A stretch of 64,000 bases of DNA from Roseomonas sp. OT10 (GTDB lineage: Bacteria; Pseudomonadota; Alphaproteobacteria; Acetobacterales; Acetobacteraceae). This document shows positions 26,431 to 35,625 of this stretch, in pieces. Position 1 is the stretch's first letter, and each line of letters begins with the position of its first letter. The notes below the pieces were generated by a model that made no database searches, was not told the origin of the DNA, and saw only the letters and a list, made by a program, of their open reading frames with translations. The stretch is from the NCBI RefSeq assembly GCF_020991085.1, contig NZ_CP087719.1, positions 2,438,001 through 2,502,000 of the forward strand, written 5' to 3'. Made by a program: the position numbers and the translations under genes.

Positions 26431-27858
26431 ATGACCGAATTCGCATCCCTCGGCCTCGCCGCGCCGCTGCTGCGCGCGCTGGAGGAGGAGGGCTACTCCA
26501 CCCCCACCCCGATCCAGGCCCAGGCCATCCCGGCCGCGCTGGAAGGCCGCGACGTGCTGGGCATCGCCCAGACGGGCACCGGCAAGACGGCGGCCTTCGC
26601 CCTGCCGCTGCTGCACCGGCTGGCCTCCGACAAGCGCCGCGCCCAGCCCACCGGCTGCCGCGCGCTGATCCTCTCGCCGACGCGCGAGCTGGCCTCGCAG
26701 ATCCACGACAGCATCCGTGCCTATGGCCGTCACCTGGGCCTGCGCACCGCGCTGGTCTTCGGCGGCGTGCCGGAGAACCCGCAGAAGCGGGCGCTGGCGC
26801 AGGGCGTGGACATCATCGTGGCGACGCCGGGCCGGCTGCTCGACCACATCAACACCCGCCACTGCCGCCTCGACGGGCTGGACGCCTTCGTGCTGGACGA
26901 GGCGGACCAGATGCTCGACCGCGGCTTCTGGCCCTCGATCCGCCGCATCGCGGGGATGCTGCCGAAGCAGCGGCACACGATGTTCTTCTCGGCCACCATG
27001 CCGGAGGCCATCGCCTCGCTCGCCAAGGACCTGCTGCGCGAGCCCGTCAAGGTCGAGGTGACGCCCGTCGCCACCACCGCCGAGCGGGTGAACCAGCGCG
27101 CCATCCACGTCGACCGCGACGGCAAGCGCCGCGTGCTGGCCGACCTGCTGCGCGGCGAGGGCGTGGGCCGCGCCCTGGTCTTCTCGCGCACCAAGCACGG
27201 CGCCGACCGCATCGTGAAGCAGCTGGAGCTGGACGGCCTCGCCTCCAACGCCATCCACGGCAACAAGAGCCAGGGCCAGCGCGAGCGCGCGCTCGACGCC
27301 TTCAAGCGCGGCACCGCGCCGATCCTGGTCGCGACCGACATCGCCGCGCGCGGCATCGACGTCTCCGGCGTGACGCACGTCATCCAGTACGACCTGCCGG
27401 ACGTGCCGGAGACCTATGTCCACCGCATCGGCCGCACCGCGCGCGCCGGCGCCTCGGGCGAGGCGGTGGCGCTGGTCACCCCGGACGAGGTGCCGCTGCT
27501 GCGCGCCGTCGAGAAGCTGACGCGCCAGTCCGTGCCGGCCGAGGGCGACATCCCCACCGGCCCGGCGCCGCGCATGCCGCACCGGGTGGCGCAGGGCCAG
27601 AACCAGCGTCAGGGCCAGCGCCAGGGTCAGGGGCAGCGCCCCGGCCAGGGTCGCGGCGCCCCGCACCACGGCCGCGGCGCCGACCACGCGCCGCATGGCC
27701 GTGCCGCCGAGGGCCGCCGCGGGGCCGGGCCTGCCGGCCCCCGCCCGGCGCAGGACGCCCGGGCGATGCGACGCGAGGAACCCCGGCGCGACGACAGCGG
27801 CAAGGACCGCCGTTGGCGCGACGGCGATTTCCGGGACAGCGGCTCCGGCCGCCACTGA
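26431..27858 (+). CDS. DEAD-box ATP-dependent RNA helicase (RhlE-like)
   Basis: 475 residues. All core motifs are present in order: Q motif YSTPTPIQAQAIP, motif I AQTGTGKT, Ia PTRELA, II DEAD in FVLDEADQML, III SAT, V ARGIDVSG and VI HRIGRTARAG, giving the two RecA-like domains over about 1-370. After residue 385 comes a Gln/Gly/Arg-rich low-complexity tail (QGQNQRQGQRQGQGQRPGQG) and a basic region rich in Arg/His/Asp, probably for RNA binding. It unwinds short RNA duplexes in ribosome assembly or mRNA decay. ATG 26431 directly precedes the conserved FASLGLAAPLLRALEEEG. A structured leader lies upstream and a hairpin downstream. Confidence 0.93.
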   Translation: MTEFASLGLAAPLLRALEEEGYSTPTPIQAQAIPAALEGRDVLGIAQTGTGKTAAFALPLLHRLASDKRRAQPTGCRALILSPTRELASQIHDSIRAYGRHLGLRTALVFGGVPENPQKRALAQGVDIIVATPGRLLDHINTRHCRLDGLDAFVLDEADQMLDRGFWPSIRRIAGMLPKQRHTMFFSATMPEAIASLAKDLLREPVKVEVTPVATTAERVNQRAIHVDRDGKRRVLADLLRGEGVGRALVFSRTKHGADRIVKQLELDGLASNAIHGNKSQGQRERALDAFKRGTAPILVATDIAARGIDVSGVTHVIQYDLPDVPETYVHRIGRTARAGASGEAVALVTPDEVPLLRAVEKLTRQSVPAEGDIPTGPAPRMPHRVAQGQNQRQGQRQGQGQRPGQGRGAPHHGRGADHAPHGRAAEGRRGAGPAGPRPAQDARAMRREEPRRDDSGKDRRWRDGDFRDSGSGRH

Positions 27859-27866
27859 CCGCTTGC

Positions 27867-27887
27867 GGCCCGCCCCCGCGGCGGGCC
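27867..27887 (+). terminator. Hairpin after the DEAD-box helicase gene
   Basis: Arms GGCCCGCC / GGCGGGCC (8 bp, perfect) with a 5-base loop, 9 bp after the stop. No T-run follows, so its efficiency as an intrinsic terminator is uncertain. Confidence 0.45.
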
Positions 27888-27985
27888 GGCATGGCGCGGG
27901 ACGGCACCGCGCGGGGCTGGCCGCCGGCCCCGCCGGCAGGCTTCCCTTCCATACCGGGACTCCTGGCGGCCCGGGGGCGGCCCGG

Positions 27986-29278
27986 TCAGGCTGACGCCGC
28001 CGGGGCGAGCCGTTCCTGGCGCCGGCTGTCCTGGTGCGCCGCGATCAGCTCCGTTCCCACCGGCAGGGGCGGCTGCACCGCGAAGTCGCCCTTCGTCGCC
28101 GGGGCCGGCCCCTGGACGCGGCGCCAGACGCCCCAGGCGACGATCATCAGCTGCGCGGCCACCACCATCCAGACGAGGCTGCGCGGGCCGACGGCGGACA
28201 TCGCCGCCCCCGCCGCCACCGGCCCCAGGGCCGCGCCGGCCCCCTGGACCATCAGCATCCCGGCCGAGGCGGAGACGAACTCCTCCGGCCGCACCATGTC
28301 GTTCACATGGGCCAGCACGACGCTGTAGGTCGGCACCACCACGCCCCCGAAGACGAAGACCAGCGCGTAGAGAACCCAGCTATCGACGCCGCCGGGGGTG
28401 AGCAGCACCATCGCGCTCAGCACCCCCGCCGCCACGAGCGCGATCGCGACCACCAGCGTGCGGCGGTCCACCCGGTCCGACAGGTGGCCCAGCGGCCAGG
28501 TCATCAGCGCCGCGCCGGTCGCGCCGGCCGCCATGAAGACGGCGACCCCCGAGGACGACAGCCCGCTGCCCTGGGCGAAGACCGGCCCGAGCGAGAAGAA
28601 GGCCCCCGTGCTGGCGCCGCAGAGCAGGGCCGAGACCAGGCCGAAGGGCGACTGCGCGTAGAGCCGGAACAGGTTCGCATGGGTCTCCGCCGGCGGCACC
28701 GCCGGGGCCTGCGCCTGCGACAGCGCCACCGGCACCACCGCGGCCGTCAGGAGGATGGAGACGAGGCAGAACAGCGTGTAGCCGCCGGGATCGGCCACCG
28801 GCAGCAGGAGCTGCCCCACCACCCCGGCGGCCAGGCCCGTCATGCCGTAGACGGACAGGATGCGGCCGCGCACCTCGTTGGCGGCGACGCCGTTCAGCCA
28901 GCTCTCCACCGCCATGAACAGCCCGGCGAAGCAGAAGCCGGTCAGGGCGCGCGCGATCACCCAGGCCGCCGGATCCCGCCACAGCAGGTGGATCAGCGGC
29001 ACCATGGAGGCGAGCGAGGCCAGGGCGGCGAAGCTGCGCGTCTGCCCCACCGCCCGGATCATCCGCCCCGCCACCAGCGACCCGGCCATCATCCCGGCGA
29101 AGAAGCCGCCGCCGATCAGCCCGATCACGGTGGTGGGGAACCCCTCCATCCCGCCGCGCACGGCGAGCAGCGTCCCCTGCAGGGTATTGCCCATCTGCAA
29201 CAGGCCGAAGCCGGCGAGCAGGGCGGCGACGACGGGCAGGGTCGAGGCCAGGGAGGCTGGCGGGGACTGGCGCGGCAT
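27986..29278 (-). CDS. MFS transporter (YcaD-like)
   Basis: 430 residues with about 12 hydrophobic segments, an inner-membrane transporter. The MFS loop signs are present: GRMIRAVGQTRSF after helix 2 and GHLSDRVDRRTLVV after helix 8. The layout resembles the YcaD/TsgA branch of putative drug or metabolite exporters. The N-terminal segment LLAGFGLLQMGNTLQGTLLA and the pattern RGMEGFPTTVIGLIGGGFF also fit. The gene is convergent with the helicase and divergent from the alpha-hydroxy-acid oxidase gene, 98 bp away. The substrate cannot be told; co-regulation with the oxidase is possible. Confidence 0.85.
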   Translation of the reverse strand: MPRQSPPASLASTLPVVAALLAGFGLLQMGNTLQGTLLAVRGGMEGFPTTVIGLIGGGFFAGMMAGSLVAGRMIRAVGQTRSFAALASLASMVPLIHLLWRDPAAWVIARALTGFCFAGLFMAVESWLNGVAANEVRGRILSVYGMTGLAAGVVGQLLLPVADPGGYTLFCLVSILLTAAVVPVALSQAQAPAVPPAETHANLFRLYAQSPFGLVSALLCGASTGAFFSLGPVFAQGSGLSSSGVAVFMAAGATGAALMTWPLGHLSDRVDRRTLVVAIALVAAGVLSAMVLLTPGGVDSWVLYALVFVFGGVVVPTYSVVLAHVNDMVRPEEFVSASAGMLMVQGAGAALGPVAAGAAMSAVGPRSLVWMVVAAQLMIVAWGVWRRVQGPAPATKGDFAVQPPLPVGTELIAAHQDSRRQERLAPAASA

Positions 29279-29376
29279 CGCCCGGACCTTGCACGCCGCG
29301 GCCGGCTCTGCAAAGCCGCGACGGCCATCGCCCCCGGACGCCCCGCAGCCCGGGCATCGCCGGAAGGAGCCACCCC

Positions 29377-30495
29377 CTGAGCGCCGCCCCGATCATCCCG
29401 CCCGGCATCGTCAGCCTCGCCGACTACGAGGCGGCGGCGCGCGACCGGCTGGACCCCGGCACCTGGGCCTATATCTCCGGCGGGGCGGCGGACGAGCTGA
29501 CGCTGCGCTGGAACCGCGCGGCCTTCGACCGGATGCGGCTGCGCGGGCGCGTGCTGGCGGAGATGGCGGGCGCCCATACCCGCCTGACCCTGCTGGGCGA
29601 GGCGCTGCGGCACCCCGTCCTCCTCGCCCCCACCGCCTTCCACCGCCTGGCCCATCCGGAGGGCGAGGCCGCCACGGCGCTGGGTGCCGCCGCGCTGGGC
29701 GCGGGGATGGTGCTGAGCACCCAGTCCAGCCTGCCGGTGGAGCAGGTCGCGGCGCGGCTGCGGGCCGGCGGCGCGGGGGCGCCGCTCTGGTTCCAGCTCT
29801 ACCTCCAGCACGACCGCGGCTTCACCCGCGCCCTGGTGGAGCGGGCGGAGGCCGCCGGCTGCACCGCCCTGGTCCTGACCGTCGATGCCCCGGTCAGCAT
29901 CCGCAACCGCGAGGCGCGGGCCGGCTTCGCCACGCCGCCGGGGATCGAGGCGGTGCATCTGCGCGGCCTGCCCCCTGCCCCGCCGAACCGGGCCGGCATG
30001 ACCGAGAGCGCCGTCTTCGCCGGCCTGCTGGACGGCGCCGCGACCTGGCGCGACGTCGCCTGGCTACGCGGGGTCACGCGGCTGCCGCTGCTGCTGAAGG
30101 GTGTCACCGACCCGGAGGATGCGGAGCGCGCCGTGGCCGAAGGCGCGGCCGGGATCGTCCTGTCCAACCATGGCGGACGGGCGCTGGACGGGCTGCCCGC
30201 CACGATCGACCTGCTGCCGCCCCTGGCGGAGCGGGTCGCGGGGCGGGTGCCGGTGCTGCTCGATGGCGGCATCCGGCGCGGGACGGACATCCTGAAGGCC
30301 CTGGCCCTCGGCGCGCGGGCGGTGCTGGTGGGGCGGCCGCAGCTCCATGCCCTGGCCGTGGGTGGGGCGGTCGGGGTGGCGCACATGCTGAAAATCCTGC
30401 TGACCGAGCTGGAGACGGCGATGGCCCTCACCGGCTGCCGGGACCTGTCCGCGATCGGGCCGCAGGTGCTCTGGCGCGCCGCCGGCGAACCCTAG
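29377..30495 (+). CDS. FMN-dependent alpha-hydroxy-acid oxidase, apparent CTG start
   Basis: 372 residues if it begins at CTG 29377. It matches the glycolate/lactate oxidase TIM barrel: N-terminal TWAYISGGAADELTLRWN, LYLQHDRGFT, active-site VTDPEDAERA, the His/Arg segment VLSNHGGRALDG and the FMN-phosphate loop DGGIRRGTDILKALALGA. It oxidises 2-hydroxy acids to keto acids, likely with O2. No ATG, GTG or TTG lies between the upstream frame and ATG 29533; starting at 29533 would remove the conserved YISGGAADE part. GGAAGGAG at 29362-29369 sits 7 bases before CTG AGC, so the CTG is the best start. A wrong base at 29377 is the alternative. A perfect hairpin follows the stop. Confidence 0.85.
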   Translation: MSAAPIIPPGIVSLADYEAAARDRLDPGTWAYISGGAADELTLRWNRAAFDRMRLRGRVLAEMAGAHTRLTLLGEALRHPVLLAPTAFHRLAHPEGEAATALGAAALGAGMVLSTQSSLPVEQVAARLRAGGAGAPLWFQLYLQHDRGFTRALVERAEAAGCTALVLTVDAPVSIRNREARAGFATPPGIEAVHLRGLPPAPPNRAGMTESAVFAGLLDGAATWRDVAWLRGVTRLPLLLKGVTDPEDAERAVAEGAAGIVLSNHGGRALDGLPATIDLLPPLAERVAGRVPVLLDGGIRRGTDILKALALGARAVLVGRPQLHALAVGGAVGVAHMLKILLTELETAMALTGCRDLSAIGPQVLWRAAGEP

Positions 30496-30496
30496 G

Positions 30497-30530
30497 CCAC
30501 GATCCCCGCTCGCGGGAGCGGGGATCGTGG
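30497..30530. terminator. Perfect 15-bp hairpin, bidirectional terminator
   Basis: Arms CCACGATCCCCGCTC / GAGCGGGGATCGTGG are exactly complementary with a GCGG loop. It begins 2 bp after the oxidase stop and lies between that gene and the convergent lipoprotein gene, so it may end both transcripts. There is no long T-run on either side. Confidence 0.65.
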
Positions 30531-30578
30531 TCCAGCCTTTGTCTCGGCGCGTGACTCACGCTCCAGGGCCGGCCGCGA

Positions 30579-31040
30579 TCAGCCGGCCCGGAGGCTGCTC
30601 CCGGGATCGCGGCCCGGCGCCCGCGCGGGTTCCGGCGGCAGCACCGCATCCGGCTCCCGGCCGTGCCGCAGGCAACCGCGCACGATGGGCGCGCAGACTC
30701 CCTCGCGGCCGAAGGTGTCGTCGTTGTCCCCGGTGTAGCGGACGCCCGTCACCCGCCCGTCCGTCAGCCGGAACAGGGCGGTGCAGTAGGAGCCGCTGCC
30801 ACCGATGGTGAAGCCGCCCAGCATGGGCAGGCTCATCGACACGCCGCCCCGGTTGTCGTTCTTCTGCTCGTAGCTGAACAGCTCCGTCCGCGGGTCCAGG
30901 CGCTTCGTCCGCGTCGGGATGCCGGCGCAGGATTGCAGGTCGTCGGCCTTCATGCCGACCAGCTGCTCCCGGCCCTCCTCCGCGACATGGGCGCCGCAGG
31001 AGGCGAGCAGCAGCAGGGTGACGGGGATCAGGTTTCGCAT
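30579..31040 (-). CDS. Small putative lipoprotein
   Basis: 153 residues. It has a short signal with lipobox LLASC (Cys15), so it is probably anchored to a membrane from the periplasm. The mature part includes GMKADDLQSCAGIPTRTKRL, which resembles small outer-membrane lipoproteins of the SmpA/OmlA kind (a beta-rich domain near ELFSYEQ), and the C-terminal tail is Pro/Arg/Gly-rich. No function is recognised. It is divergent from the catalase-like gene and convergent with the oxidase. Confidence 0.6.
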   Translation of the reverse strand: MRNLIPVTLLLLASCGAHVAEEGREQLVGMKADDLQSCAGIPTRTKRLDPRTELFSYEQKNDNRGGVSMSLPMLGGFTIGGSGSYCTALFRLTDGRVTGVRYTGDNDDTFGREGVCAPIVRGCLRHGREPDAVLPPEPARAPGRDPGSSLRAG

Positions 31041-31270
31041 GGCGTCTCCGGGCTGGTTTCCGGCGGTTTCCTCCCTGGCCGCGGCAGGCGCGGCCCGGCG
31101 GCCGCCCGCTCCGGCCGGCCTGCCCTTCGCCGCGGCAGGTCGGGGCGGGACGTCCCGGCCGCAACCCCCGGCGGCGACCCCTTCCGCCGGCGGAAACTTC
31201 CCCCCGCCGCGCCGCGCTGGCGTGTCCGGGGCCCGCGATCCGGCGGGCCGCCCCGCACACGGACCCCCGC
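31041..31270. promoter_or_regulatory. Divergent regulatory region with two perfect palindromes
   Basis: Between the lipoprotein and the catalase-like gene. Two short perfect palindromes are seen: CGGGACGTCCCG at 31146-31157 and TTCCGCCGGCGGAA at 31182-31195. They could be operators for an unknown dimeric regulator, or chance in GC-rich DNA. No clear -35/-10 pair is visible. Confidence 0.3.
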
Positions 31271-32365
31271 ATGGCCGCCACCCCGCTGCGCTACCAGCCC
31301 GCCTTCGAGACGCCCGAACCGGACGAGGCGGAGACCCAGCGCGAGCTGGTGGAGACGCTGGAGGGCATCATCCGCACCGTCTACGAGGACAGCGGCCATG
31401 CCCTGCGCAGCGTCCATGCCAAGAGCCACGGGCTGTTGCAGGGGGAGTTGCGGGTGCTGGGCGGCCTGCCAGAGGCGCTGGCCCAGGGACTGTTCCGCCA
31501 CCCGGCGACCTATCCCGTCATCCTGCGGATCTCCACCAACCCGGGCGACATCCTGGACGACAGCATCGGCCTGCCGCGCGGCCTGGCGATGAAGGTGCTG
31601 GGCGTGGAGGGCGCGCGGGTGCCGGGCGACTCGGGCGGCACGGTGCAGGATTTCGTCATGGTGAACGGCCCCGCCTTCGCCGTGCCGAACGCGAAGAAGT
31701 TCCTCGGCACGCTGAAGCTGCTGGCGAAGACCACCGACTCCCCGCAGGTGCTGAAGAAGGCGGTGGCCGCCGTGCTGCGGGGGGCGGAGGCGACGGTCGA
31801 GGCGGTGGGCGGCGAGAGCGCCACGCTGAAGACCCTCGGCGGCCATCCACGCACCCATCCGCTGGGCGAAACCTTCTACACCCAGGTCCCGATCCTCTAC
31901 GGCCCCTACATGGCGAAGCTGTCGCTGGCGCCGGTCTCGCCTGCGCTGAAGGCGCTGAAGGACCAGGCGGTCGAGACCGGCGGCCATCCGGACGCGCTGC
32001 GCGAGGCGATCAACGCCTACTTCGCCAAGCAGGGCGGGGAATGGGAGCTGCGCGTGCAGCTCTGCACGGATCTGGAGACGATGCCGATCGAGGATGCCTC
32101 CGTCCTCTGGCCCGAGGAGGAGAGCCCCTACCGCGCCGTGGCGACGCTGAGCGTGCCGCGCCAGACGGGCTGGAGCAAGGGACGGGCCAAGGTGGTCGAC
32201 GACCGCCTGTCCTTCAGCCCCTGGCACGCCCTGGCGGATCACCGCCCGCTGGGCTCGGTGATGCGGGCGCGCAAGCCAGCCTATGAGGCCTCGGCGGCGC
32301 TGCGGTCGCGGCTGAACGGCTGTCCCCTGCATGCCCCGGCGCCGTCGGAGCGGCTGCCGGCCTGA
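31271..32365 (+). CDS. Catalase-like heme protein
   Basis: 364 residues, about two thirds the length of a classical catalase and without its C-terminal regions. The distal-His segment is HAKSHG (His49), compared with HAKG in catalases; RISTNPGDILDDSIGLPRG and VQDFVMVNGPAFAV follow the family, and the proximal region RARKPAYEASAALRSR supplies the likely heme-ligating Tyr. Such short relatives (the SrpA/KatA-like and heme-dependent peroxidase branch) may act on organic peroxides rather than H2O2. No signal peptide. It stands alone between the divergent region and the oligopeptide-binding protein. Confidence 0.82.
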   Translation: MAATPLRYQPAFETPEPDEAETQRELVETLEGIIRTVYEDSGHALRSVHAKSHGLLQGELRVLGGLPEALAQGLFRHPATYPVILRISTNPGDILDDSIGLPRGLAMKVLGVEGARVPGDSGGTVQDFVMVNGPAFAVPNAKKFLGTLKLLAKTTDSPQVLKKAVAAVLRGAEATVEAVGGESATLKTLGGHPRTHPLGETFYTQVPILYGPYMAKLSLAPVSPALKALKDQAVETGGHPDALREAINAYFAKQGGEWELRVQLCTDLETMPIEDASVLWPEEESPYRAVATLSVPRQTGWSKGRAKVVDDRLSFSPWHALADHRPLGSVMRARKPAYEASAALRSRLNGCPLHAPAPSERLPA

Positions 32366-32511
32366 GCAGCCCCCACGGCGGGAACGATTCGCGCGCGGAC
32401 CGGCCCCGTCGCCTGGTTGACAGAGGTTAGGGACCGAAGGGACCCTCCACCACCGTCGCCGGCGAGCGGCCGGCGCCGGGCCGGCCTGCCGGGGCGACGG
32501 GGAACCCGTCC

Positions 32512-34104
32512 GTGCCCTCTGTACCCTGCCTGCCCTCTCCTGCATCGCCGGCGCGCCGGCGCCATGCCGCCGTCGGCGCCTTGCTGGCTTCCCTGGCGCT
32601 GGCGATGCCCGCCACCGCGCAGGTGCTGACCTTCGGCAACAACGCCACCGTCACCAGCATCGACCCGCACTTCTACACGGCCACGCCGAATGTCGAGGTG
32701 ACGCGCCAGATCTTCGACGGGCTGACCGCCATGGCGGCGGACGGCTCGGTGATCCCGGGCGTCGCGGAATCCTGGCGCCAGGTGGAGCCGGAGATCTGGG
32801 AGTTCCGGCTGCGCGAGGGTGCGCGCTTCCACGACGGCACGCCCTTCGCCGCCGAGGATGTCGGCTTCACCCTGTCCCGCGTGCCGAACGTGGCGAACAG
32901 CCCCGGCTCCTTCGTCATCTTCACCAGCACCATCGCCCGCGCCGAGGTGGTCGATGCCCGCACGGTGCGGCTGCACACCAAGGGTCCCGATCCGCTGGTG
33001 CCGGTGAACCTGGCCTGGGTCGGCATGCTCAGCCGCCGGCTGCACGAGGGTGCGACGACGGAGGGCTTCAACGACGGGCGGCTGGCCGTCGGCACCGGCC
33101 CCTTCCGCTTCGGCGCCTATGTGCCGGGCGAGCGTGTGGAGCTGCTGCGCAACGAGGGCTACTGGGGTGGGAAGCCGCACTGGGAACGCGCCGTCAACCG
33201 CACCATCCGCAACGCCGGCGCCCGCACCGCCGCCCTGCTCTCCGGCGACGTGGACGTGATCAACGGCGTGCCCACCGCCGACCTCGCCCGGCTGCGCGCC
33301 GATCCGCGCGTGACCGTGGAGGAGACGGTGGGGCTGCGCATCGTCTACCTGATGCTGGACACGCTGCGCGACGAAACCCCCTTCGCCTCCGGCCCGGAGG
33401 GCGAGGTGCTGGCGCGGAGCCCGCTGCGCGACCTGCGCGTGCGCCGCGCCCTGTCGCTCGCCATCGACCGCGCGGCCATCACGGAACGGATCATGGAGGG
33501 CTCGGCCGTGCCGAGCGCGCAGCTCGTGCGGCCCGGCCTGGCCGGGCACGTGCCGGGGCTGGAGCCGGCGACGGACCCGGCCGAGGCGAGGCGCCTGCTG
33601 GCCGAGGCGGGCTTCGCGCGCGGCTTCCGCCTGACCCTGCACGGGCCGAACGACCGCTATCCCAACGACGCCCGCGTGCTGCAGGCGGTGGGCCAGATGT
33701 GGCAGCGCGTGGGAGTGCAGACCCAGGTGGAGGCGATGCCCTGGGCCGCCTATTCCGCGCGCCAGGCGAAGCGGGAGTTCTCGGCCTACCTGCTCGGCGG
33801 CACGGCCACGACCAGCGAGGCCTCCTATCCGCTGCGCTCCATCCTGAACCTGCGCGACGCGGCGCGGGCGAACCGGCGCTACGACAACCCCGCCTTCGAG
33901 GCGGTGCTGGACGAGGCCGGCCGCACCGCCGACCCCGCGGCGCGGGAGACGCTGCTGCGGCGGGCGGTGAGCATGGCGATGGAGGATGTCGCCATCCTGC
34001 CGCTCTACATCCAGAAGGCGACCTTCGCCCTGCGCCGCGGCCTCGCCTACCCCGCCCGGGCGGACGAGGCGCTGCACGCGGCCGAGGTCCGGCCGGCGCC
34101 CTGA
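32512..34104 (+). CDS. ABC transporter substrate-binding protein, family 5 (peptide/nickel type)
   Basis: 530 residues from GTG 32512. The export signal covers about 1-36 (ALLASLALAMPATAQ). The mature protein has the SBP_bac_5 layout, with SIDPHFYTATPNVEVTRQIF at the start, the GLTAMAADGSVIPGVAESW block and YLMLDTLRDETPF in the middle. Family 5 proteins deliver di- and oligopeptides, nickel or opines to an inner-membrane transporter. No transporter subunit is in the window, only the M20 hydrolase 35 bp downstream. Uptake and hydrolysis of a peptide or amide seem linked, with the permeases elsewhere. Confidence 0.9.
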   Translation: MPSVPCLPSPASPARRRHAAVGALLASLALAMPATAQVLTFGNNATVTSIDPHFYTATPNVEVTRQIFDGLTAMAADGSVIPGVAESWRQVEPEIWEFRLREGARFHDGTPFAAEDVGFTLSRVPNVANSPGSFVIFTSTIARAEVVDARTVRLHTKGPDPLVPVNLAWVGMLSRRLHEGATTEGFNDGRLAVGTGPFRFGAYVPGERVELLRNEGYWGGKPHWERAVNRTIRNAGARTAALLSGDVDVINGVPTADLARLRADPRVTVEETVGLRIVYLMLDTLRDETPFASGPEGEVLARSPLRDLRVRRALSLAIDRAAITERIMEGSAVPSAQLVRPGLAGHVPGLEPATDPAEARRLLAEAGFARGFRLTLHGPNDRYPNDARVLQAVGQMWQRVGVQTQVEAMPWAAYSARQAKREFSAYLLGGTATTSEASYPLRSILNLRDAARANRRYDNPAFEAVLDEAGRTADPAARETLLRRAVSMAMEDVAILPLYIQKATFALRRGLAYPARADEALHAAEVRPAP

Positions 34105-34139
34105 CCCGCGATCCGCGACATCACCCAAGGAGACGAGAC

Positions 34140-35549
34140 GTGACCGGGACACGAGAGGGCGCGCTGGAACGGGCGCGCGGGCTGTTCGACGACGGGTCCT
34201 TCCTGGACCGGCTGGCCGCGCTGGTCGCCGTGCCGACGGAGAGCAACCCGCCGGAGCACAAGGCGGATCTGGAACGCTACTGCCACGACGTGCTGGGGCC
34301 GATGCTGGAGGAGATGGGCTTCGCCGTGCAGGTCCTGCCCAATCCGGAGCCGGTGCACGGCCCCGTGCTGCTGGGCACGCGGATCGAGGACCCGGCCCTG
34401 CCGACGCTGCTCTTCTACGGCCATGGCGACGTCGTGCGCGCCATGCCGGAGCGCTGGCGCAAGGACCTGAAGCCCTACGAGATGACGATCGAGGGCGACC
34501 GCATCTACGGGCGCGGCACGGTGGACAACAAGGGCCAGCACCTGCTGGGGATCGACGCGATGCGCGCGGTGATCGCCGAGCGCGGGCGGCTGGGCTTCAA
34601 CGCCAAGGTGATGGTGGAGACGGGCGAGGAGGCGGGCTCGCCCGGGCTGCTGCCCTTCCTCCGCCAGCACAGGGACCTCTTCGCCGCCGACCTCTTCGTG
34701 GCGCTGGACGGGCCGCGCGTGTCGCGCGAGGTGCCCGATGTCAGCCTCGGCACCCGTGGCGGGGTGGCGATGGACCTCGTGGTGAACCTGCGCGAGGGCG
34801 GCCACCATTCCGGCCACTGGGGCGGTCTGCTGAAGGATGCCGGGGTGGTGCTCTCCCACGCCATCGCCAGCATCATCTCGCGCGACGGCCGCATCCTCGT
34901 CCCCGGCTGGCGGCCGGAGTCCATCCCGGAGGCGGTGAAGCGCGCCGCGCGGAGCGTGGTGGCGGAGCCGCAGGCCGGCGCCCCGGTGCCCGAGCCGGAA
35001 TGGGGCGAGCCCGGACTCAACAACGCCGAGCGCATCTATGCCTGGAACAGCGCCATCGTGCTGGCCAGCATCTCCGGCCAGCCGGAGGGGCCGGTGAACG
35101 CGGTGGGCGGCACGGCCCGCGCCCGCATCCAGCTGCGCCACATCGCCGATACGCGGAGCGAGGACGTCGTCCCCGCCCTGCGCGCGCATCTGGACGCGCA
35201 GGGCTTCCCCGAGGTGGAGGTGGTGCCGGTGACGGAGCGGGACATGTTCCCCGCCTCCCGCACCGACCCCGAGAACCCCTGGGTGCGGCTGGTGGTGGAG
35301 AGCTTCGCCCGTACCGTGGGGCGGCCGCCCAACCTGATCCCGAACATCGGCGCCTCCGGCCCCTCGGAATACTTCCGCGAGGTGCTGGGCGTGCCGGTGA
35401 TGTGGATCCCGCACTCCTACGGCGGCTGCGGCCAGCACGGCCCGGACGAGCACGGGCTGGGCAGCCTGTTCCGCGAGGGGCTGGGGCTGATGGCCGGGGT
35501 CTGGTGGGACCTGGGCGAGCGCGGCGCGGCGGTGAAGGCCGGCGCCTGA
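34140..35549 (+). CDS. M20-family metallopeptidase/amidohydrolase
   Basis: 469 residues from GTG 34140 after AAGGAGA at about 34127. The M20 metal site can be read: His95 in FYGHGDVVRA, Asp129 in GRGTVDNKGQ, GEEAGSPG (Glu163/Glu164) and the C-terminal His in WIPHSYGGCGQHGPDE. The lid domain is present (HHSGHWGGLLKDAGVVL). Relatives hydrolyse dipeptides or N-acyl or carbamoyl amino acids with two zinc ions in the cytoplasm. It shares the strand, with a 35-bp gap, with a peptide-type binding protein, so a peptide or amide import route is likely. The precise substrate is unknown. Confidence 0.9.
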   Translation: MTGTREGALERARGLFDDGSFLDRLAALVAVPTESNPPEHKADLERYCHDVLGPMLEEMGFAVQVLPNPEPVHGPVLLGTRIEDPALPTLLFYGHGDVVRAMPERWRKDLKPYEMTIEGDRIYGRGTVDNKGQHLLGIDAMRAVIAERGRLGFNAKVMVETGEEAGSPGLLPFLRQHRDLFAADLFVALDGPRVSREVPDVSLGTRGGVAMDLVVNLREGGHHSGHWGGLLKDAGVVLSHAIASIISRDGRILVPGWRPESIPEAVKRAARSVVAEPQAGAPVPEPEWGEPGLNNAERIYAWNSAIVLASISGQPEGPVNAVGGTARARIQLRHIADTRSEDVVPALRAHLDAQGFPEVEVVPVTERDMFPASRTDPENPWVRLVVESFARTVGRPPNLIPNIGASGPSEYFREVLGVPVMWIPHSYGGCGQHGPDEHGLGSLFREGLGLMAGVWWDLGERGAAVKAGA

Positions 35550-35625
35550 GACGGCGCGGCGGGCCCTGCCACCCCCGGCGGGGCCCCTGCCGCCCCTGCC
35601 ACCCCTGCCCCGGGGGGGCGGCCGG

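Noticed and set aside
28034-29380. Plus-strand ORF over the MFS gene ending at 29380
   Set aside because: Shadow of the transporter; its stop happens to overlap the CTG start of the oxidase.
35584-35609. CCCCTGCCR repeated three times after the M20 gene
   Set aside because: Only three 9-base units in GC-rich DNA, too short to be a meaningful tandem repeat.
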